Below, piece by piece: positions 15,970 to 19,071 of a stretch of DNA of 19,071 nucleotides (positions are counted from its first letter, which is position 1; every line of letters starts with the position of its first letter). The stretch comes from an uncultured Adlercreutzia sp. (lineage in GTDB: Bacteria; Actinomycetota; Coriobacteriia; Coriobacteriales; Eggerthellaceae). The notes beneath the pieces were generated by a model. It was not told the DNA's origin and searched no databases. It was given only the letters and a program-made list of their open reading frames with translations. The stretch covers positions 1-19,071 of the forward strand of contig CABSMC010000045.1 of assembly GCA_902478715.1 (NCBI GenBank). Direction: 5' to 3'. The position numbers were made by a program, and so were the translations under genes.

Positions 15970-16404
15970 CTAAAGGGCGCCAAGCTCGATGGCAGTGAAC
16001 CCCAGCTCTTCGATGAACTCGTCCGGAGTGCTTGCGGGAATGCCTAGGGAGAGGAATGGCTCGGTGTTTCGCGTGATGACGAGGTCGATGCTCTCCGTGC
16101 GGGCGCAGGCGGCGATGATGCTGTCGCCGTAGCTCGAAAGCCTCAGCTGAAGGGCGCTACGGCACACGATGCTGTCGACGGGAAGTATCTCGGCGAGATC
16201 CATGAGGCGTTCCAGCATCTCGTAGGCGATGGTGCAGCCATCTGCCGCGCTCGCTATGGTGAATGCGTCTCTCAAGGTGGTAGCCGCAGCGGTCATGATG
16301 ATCCCATCGTCGATGCAGCCGTAAAGCGCGGCAAGGGAGGCGTCGTGCCCATCGCGCCCTAGCGCTACGTCGAGCCAGACATCAGTGTCAACGAGCACCC
16401 TCAC
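15970..16404 (-). CDS. PIN-domain ribonuclease toxin of a type II toxin-antitoxin pair
   Basis: The 144-residue product starts at a GTG (16404-16402) that overlaps the antitoxin stop TGA by 4 bases, giving translational coupling. A longer in-frame extension covers the antitoxin gene and was rejected. The N-terminus VLVDTDVWLDVALGR (D6) and the C-terminal part YGDSIIAACARTESIDLVITRN (D94, N113) fit the PIN fold of Mg-dependent RNases; D46 (TTLRD) is at the place of the mid-protein acidic residue. The usual N..DF after the last strand reads NTEPF, so the fourth metal ligand is probably E115 rather than Asp. The predicted role is cleavage of RNA when the antitoxin is lost. The RNA target cannot be predicted. 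Confidence 0.82.
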   Translation of the reverse strand: MRVLVDTDVWLDVALGRDGHDASLAALYGCIDDGIIMTAAATTLRDAFTIASAADGCTIAYEMLERLMDLAEILPVDSIVCRSALQLRLSSYGDSIIAACARTESIDLVITRNTEPFLSLGIPASTPDEFIEELGFTAIELGAL

Positions 16405-16715
16405 GAGGTCACCCCGCTCTCTGCTTGAAGTGCGGCCGAAGGCAGGTCGTCGCGACGGACATCGCTTCGCGAGGCGGAGGCGCCCGCCAAGTTGTCCAAG
16501 CCTCGCAAAGCGGAATGCTTGTGCATGCGCTCGTCTTGGGCGCCTTCCCGCAGATCTCGCAATATGAAATCCGGAACGGCCCGGGTGCGTGCCATTTCGG
16601 CCCAAAGCGCTCGGATTGCCTGAGAAGGGGAGCCGCCCGCCTTGCTGAGCACGTCGTCTCCGCGCTTCTTGAGCGTTGTGCTGATTCTCACGTTGATGGT
16701 CGATTGGTCTGTCAC
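16401..16715 (-). CDS. RelB/DinJ-family antitoxin
   Basis: The product has 104 residues. The start chosen is GTG (16715-16713), preceded on this strand by GAGGAAG; the longer open frame to 16862 has no such support and reads as non-coding. The N-terminal part TDQSTINVRISTTLKKRGDDVLSKAGGSPSQAIRALWAEMARTRAVPDFI has the ribbon-helix-helix pattern of RelB/DinJ antitoxins (T-INVRI, then a two-helix segment with an S-AIRALW turn). It should dimerise, bind its promoter and neutralise the toxin with the C-terminal half, which is charged and low in hydrophobics (residues ~60-104), as usual for toxin-binding tails. The unusual point is that its partner is a PIN protein and not a RelE/YafQ-type toxin. 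Confidence 0.82.
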   Translation of the reverse strand: MTDQSTINVRISTTLKKRGDDVLSKAGGSPSQAIRALWAEMARTRAVPDFILRDLREGAQDERMHKHSALRGLDNLAGASASRSDVRRDDLPSAALQAESGVTS

Positions 16716-16863
16716 GGGATCTTCCTCGGATTGGGGCAGCCGCCTCAGGAGCGCGTTGCGAGCAGAAGGCGGTTGTCTGGAACGCATCGAATGATAGCGC
16801 AGCAGGCAACCCCCTGGGGCTTCAAGGTGAGGTTTCCTTTGAAATAGTGTTGAAAATGGCATA

Positions 16864-16893
16864 TTGCTTTACCGTAAAGCACCATGTTAGAAT
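16864..16893 (+). promoter_or_regulatory. Promoter of the 35-codon gene, with overlapping palindrome
   Basis: TTGCTT (16864-16869) and an extended -10 TGTTAGAAT (hexamer TAGAAT 16888-16893) are 18 bp apart, placing the transcript start near 16900. The perfect palindrome GCTTTAC-C-GTAAAGC (16866-16880) overlaps the -35 and spacer and is a likely repressor site. A TTGACA at 16893-16898 has no good -10 at the right distance and is probably not used. Confidence 0.55.
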
Positions 16894-16909
16894 TGACATA
16901 GAGTCGGCT

Positions 16910-16950
16910 CCCCCTAACGGGTGCATCGCTGGGATGCATCCGTTAGGGGG
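16910..16950 (+). other. 18-bp RNA hairpin in the leader of the 35-codon gene
   Basis: CCCCCTAACGGGTGCATC (16910-16927) pairs over its full length with GATGCATCCGTTAGGGGG (16933-16950), with one G-U pair and a 5-nt loop (GCTGG). It lies about 10 nt after the predicted transcript start and 39 nt before the start codon. There is no following T-tract, so it is more likely a stabilising or regulatory 5' structure than a terminator. Confidence 0.8.
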
Positions 16951-16989
16951 AAGGCGGAAGGCCGCTCCACTGCGAGAAGGGAACACCCT

Positions 16990-17097
16990 ATGGAAACAGT
17001 GGAGCTGATTACCAAGCTGGCAACCATGATAACGGCCATTGTAGGGCTGATCAGGGAATTGCTCAGAAAGAGGAAAGAGCCGCCCTCAGCCGAGTAG
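16990..17097 (+). CDS. Small hydrophobic/basic peptide, candidate type I toxin
   Basis: The 35-codon frame runs from ATG 16990 to TAG 17095-17097, with ribosome site AAGGGA at 16977-16982 (7-nt spacing). The peptide has a hydrophobic, partly amphipathic segment (residues ~5-25: ELITKLATMITAIVGLIRELL), then RKRKE and a polar end PPSAE. This single-helix plus basic-tail build is shared by small membrane toxins of type I systems (Fst/TxpA/holin-like toxin groups), but no specific family is recognised. Its own promoter, a hairpin leader, long-range 5'-3' complementarity and a possible antisense promoter surround it. Alternatives are a regulatory small membrane peptide or a non-functional frame. 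Such short frames can arise by chance, but the ribosome site and promoter argue against that. Confidence 0.6.
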   Translation: METVELITKLATMITAIVGLIRELLRKRKEPPSAE

Positions 17098-17102
17098 CTA
17101 AA

Positions 17103-17148
17103 GGCGACCCTCCAACCACGTTAAACCGGTAAACGTGGAGCGGTCGCC
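17103..17148. other. 3' hairpin of the 35-codon module, possible antisense terminator
   Basis: The outer stem GGCGACC (17103-17109) pairs with GGTCGCC (17142-17148), and the inner stem CCACGTT (17116-17122) with AACGTGG (17132-17138). It begins 6 bases after the stop codon of the small gene. On the minus strand the hairpin is followed by TTT, so it could end an antisense RNA that starts near 17169. On the plus strand no T-tract follows. Confidence 0.65.
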
Positions 17149-17175
17149 GTAGCAGCGGCAACCGCCTTCCCCTGC

Positions 17176-17184
17176 ATTGTAGCA
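17176..17184 (-). promoter_or_regulatory. Possible antisense promoter (extended -10) facing the 35-codon gene
   Basis: On the minus strand these bases read TGCTACAAT, an extended -10 element with hexamer TACAAT (17181-17176). No clear -35 box is present, which extended -10 promoters can tolerate. Transcription would start near 17169 and run through the 3' pairing region and hairpin of the small-peptide transcript. Confidence 0.4.
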
Positions 17185-17213
17185 CGGTGCGGGAGATTTG
17201 CACCGAACATTTT
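17185..17213 (+). terminator. Weak terminator-like hairpin after the small module
   Basis: CGGTGC (17185-17190) pairs with GCACCG (17200-17205) around a 9-nt loop and is followed by AACATTTT. The stem is short and the T-tract interrupted, so this is only a candidate end for the small-peptide transcript before the next gene at 17236. Confidence 0.3.
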
Positions 17214-17235
17214 CCGAACGATCGCAGGAGGGTTA

Positions 17236-18428
17236 ATGACGAACAAGGCAGGTAGAACGGTTCGCAAGCAAATCCCCGAGCCCGTTATTCCGGAAGAACC
17301 GCCATTGGACGTGCGGTGCCTGTGTCCGAAATGCTCCAATCTCTTTAGCCCCGAAGAGATTGGAGGCGCGTATCTTAATCGGCTCTGCCCGTCCTGCGGA
17401 ACTGCTCTGTCCGAAACAGCCTACGACGAACGGGCGCGCGCCATCTGCGAATCGCTCGATGAGATCGAAGCGAGGCTCCTTCTGGAGAAGAAGGAGGCGG
17501 AAAAATGGAAGGAACGGCGCAATGGCAAGCTGTTTGTCTGGGTTGCTCCTCTGAAGCGCTACGCGGATCGGAAGCTGCGGGCGATTGAAGAGACGCTGGG
17601 CGATATCCGCGCTGACAAGTTAGATTCTTGGCGAGACCTTGGTGCCCTTGCTCTGTCGCGCTACTATACGGGGGAATGGTACCTGCGCACCGGCTTTCTG
17701 CTCGAGCGCACAGTGATCGATCCTTTCAAGCTCGTTCCCGAGTACTCGGCAGCAGGAGCATGGCGTCTTCCCGCAGGGTATGGCGATGTGGCGGGCATGA
17801 CGGCCGAGTTCGAGGGGTTTCAGAAGGTGCTCGAGAAGGTGCGCGACGTTTCCTCGCCGCTTTACCAGGCTCAGCTTCTGCCCAACTTGTACTTCCCGCG
17901 CGAACCGTCGAACCGAGGGGAACGGGCTCTTTGGGATCAGGTGGATCTTATCGTGGCAACGCGTCAGGCGGCGTTCGTGCTGGAAGTGAAAAGCCGCAAG
18001 GGGGTGAGCGTGACGGCTTTCAAGCCTTTTGAGGCTGTGGGCATCAACGGCGCCGAAGAAACCGCTGCCTAACTCAGAATTCTCGTCATGCCGTGGCTTT
18101 TGCGGACATCTGCCCAAAGTATCCTTTCGAGAGCGTGTATGAGCAGTTGGTATTCGCCCGGCTTGACTCGTTCGAGACCGATGAGGCGGGGTTCGTCGAC
18201 AACGTCAACGTGAGCGTCGCGGAATGTGGGAACTACTGCATGACGCATGCATCCGGGCGTGGTGCTCGCTCGTTTGTCGATGCGATAGAGGCCGAGTGCG
18301 AAAAGCTGCCGCCGATCATGGATCAGCAGCAGCTCGATCGTCTCGGAGAAACCCTCGTGACCACCTATGGCGACCTCAACCAAAAGCGAGGCCGTTTGCA
18401 CGTCCAGCGCATCAAGAACATGCGGTAA
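17236..18428 (+). pseudogene. Zinc-ribbon/NERD-domain protein, broken by a frameshift near 18058
   Basis: The start is ATG 17236 behind AGGAGGG (17226-17232). The first frame gives 278 residues and stops at 18072; the protein then continues in another frame to TAA at 18426-18428 (visible as an open frame 18093-18428). Part one has a zinc ribbon, C30-P-K-C33 and C51-P-S-C54, a charged helix (~72-122), and the NERD core LWDQVDLIVATRQAAFVLEVKSRKG (D237, E250, K252), whose acidic/Lys residues resemble the endonuclease-like active site. Part two reads LTQNSRHAVAFADICPKYPFESVYEQLVFARLD, the expected continuation of NERD proteins. Restoring one C in GCTGCC-TAACTC (about 18053-18058) joins them without a stop. 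The function of NERD proteins is not settled; a DNA-processing role has been proposed from the domain. Whether the break is a real mutation or a base-calling error cannot be decided here. Confidence 0.75.
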
Positions 18429-18617
18429 AATCACGCGTTCTTTTCCGATCAAAAAGTGTCGCGGCAAACGATGTTGCGGACGGATAGCCCTCGGCTTCCT
18501 TGGTGTGGCGTGGTGCGTGAGGAGAACTTGGATTAACGAGCTTCGGATGAGAGTTTTGGGCGCGGCGTCGGTCTCTGCAAGAGGAAGAGCTGAGGTGGTG
18601 CGATTTCGGGAAACATG

Positions 18618-18647
18618 TCTATCTGTCCCGCAATCAGGACACGTAGA
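18618..18647. other. Imperfect dyad in the gap 18429-18700
   Basis: TCTATCTGTCC (18618-18628) and GGACACGTAGA (18637-18647) pair at 9 of 11 positions around an 8-nt loop. It lies 53 bp before the next start codon and could be an operator or a leader hairpin. Nothing else recognisable was found in this 272-bp gap, which has no convincing reading frame. Confidence 0.3.
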
Positions 18648-18700
18648 TGAAAGTTCTCAGGTAGTATTGCGAGAAAGCACCAGTGGAGAAAGGAGCGATC

Positions 18701-19071
18701 GTGTCTGATGGCGGTTTGCCCGGTTTCGGAGGATCTCAGGGGCCTGGAGGCGATCATCCTCATTTCGGCTTCGGTAGCGGAGGCTTCACGGATCCGTCCA
18801 GCCCTCTAATGCATGGAGCCGTTCACGGCATCGGCGCTGGCGATGTCGGCGTCCGGTCGTCCAAGGCGCGGCATGCGGGATCCGACGAAGAGAATGCCGG
18901 GAAAGGCGGGAGGATTGAGATGATTATGAATTCCGACGCCTTCGCGGTAGCGATGTTCGTGTTTGGATGGGTTATCTTGGGTGCGATTGTCCTCGGAGTT
19001 CTCGGCGCGCTCATTGCTTACGATCTTCTAGGGCCGGCGCTGGCGATCCTCTTTCTAGCGGGGCTCGTGGC
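18701..19071 (+). CDS. Glycine-rich putative membrane protein, 3'-truncated by window edge
   Basis: A GTG start at 18701 is preceded by AAAGGAG (18689-18695, 5-nt spacing), and the frame stays open to the window end (123 codons). The first ~35 residues are rich in Gly, Phe, Pro and His (SDGGLPGFGGSQGPGGDHPHFGFGSGGF), then a charged linker (RSSKARHAGSDEENAGKGGR). Two hydrophobic segments start near residue 85 (AFAVAMFVFGWVILGAIVLGVLGALIAYDLL and GPALAILFLAGLV). No family is recognised. A membrane protein with a disordered cytoplasmic head is the most that can be said. Alternative in-frame starts exist (ATG 18812, among others), but only the GTG has a good ribosome site. Confidence 0.6.
   Translation, partial: MSDGGLPGFGGSQGPGGDHPHFGFGSGGFTDPSSPLMHGAVHGIGAGDVGVRSSKARHAGSDEENAGKGGRIEMIMNSDAFAVAMFVFGWVILGAIVLGVLGALIAYDLLGPALAILFLAGLV

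Noticed and set aside
16893..16920. TTGACA followed 16 bp later by TAACGG as the promoter of the small-peptide gene
   Set aside because: The -10 matches consensus at only two positions; TTGCTT with the extended TGTTAGAAT is better.
16745..16939. Minus-strand 64-codon frame between the antitoxin and the small-peptide gene
   Set aside because: It crosses the promoter, palindrome and leader hairpin and has no ribosome site or recognisable sequence.
18533..18763. Minus-strand 76-codon frame in the gap before the last gene
   Set aside because: It overlaps the start of the plus-strand Gly-rich gene and has no ribosome site or family resemblance.

Overview
The window is high-GC DNA that most resembles an Eggerthellaceae (Coriobacteriia, Actinomycetota) gut bacterium. 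The clue is the pairing of a LuxR regulator carrying 12 membrane segments with a Tat-exported lipoprotein flavin reductase (FMN-binding plus fumarate-reductase-type FAD domain), an arrangement typical of Eggerthella, Adlercreutzia, Gordonibacter and relatives. The genus cannot be fixed from the sequence alone. No rRNA, tRNA, CRISPR array or transposase gene was seen, and no gene-free stretch exceeds 300 bases.

Layout, left to right. (1) 1-1493: 3' part of a CPA1-type cation/proton antiporter, cut by the window edge. (2) 1507-5245: a membrane-anchored LuxR regulator with its own promoter and terminator, then the flavin reductase it probably controls. Two 12-bp direct repeats and a promoter without a -35 box lie between them. 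(3) 5328-8640: a tight housekeeping operon of M50 peptidase, scpA, scpB and a 23S rRNA pseudouridine synthase. (4) 8859-12161: pantothenate biosynthesis, panB-panC-panD as a tight operon, then panE behind a 122-bp imperfect inverted repeat. (5) 12158-12234: two inverted palindromic units resembling a REP doublet (REPIN). (6) 12343-15938: a hybrid histidine kinase/receiver protein whose stop overlaps the start of a Tat/lipoprotein solute-binding protein; no ABC permease or ATPase follows.

(7) 15970-19071 is accessory DNA with more A+T-rich intergenic sequence. It holds a minus-strand toxin-antitoxin pair (RelB/DinJ-like antitoxin with PIN toxin). Next is a small module with a promoter, a long 5' hairpin, a 35-residue hydrophobic/basic peptide and strong 3' RNA structure. 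A frameshifted zinc-ribbon/NERD-domain gene and the start of a glycine-rich membrane protein follow.

The 35-codon module (16864-17213) is the best candidate for something undescribed. Its 5' leader can pair either with the start of its own reading frame or, over about 170 nt, with the 3' end. An extended -10 element on the opposite strand would drive an antisense RNA across the 3' pairing region. These are hallmarks of type I toxin-antitoxin loci, but here they are read only from sequence and have not been folded or tested.
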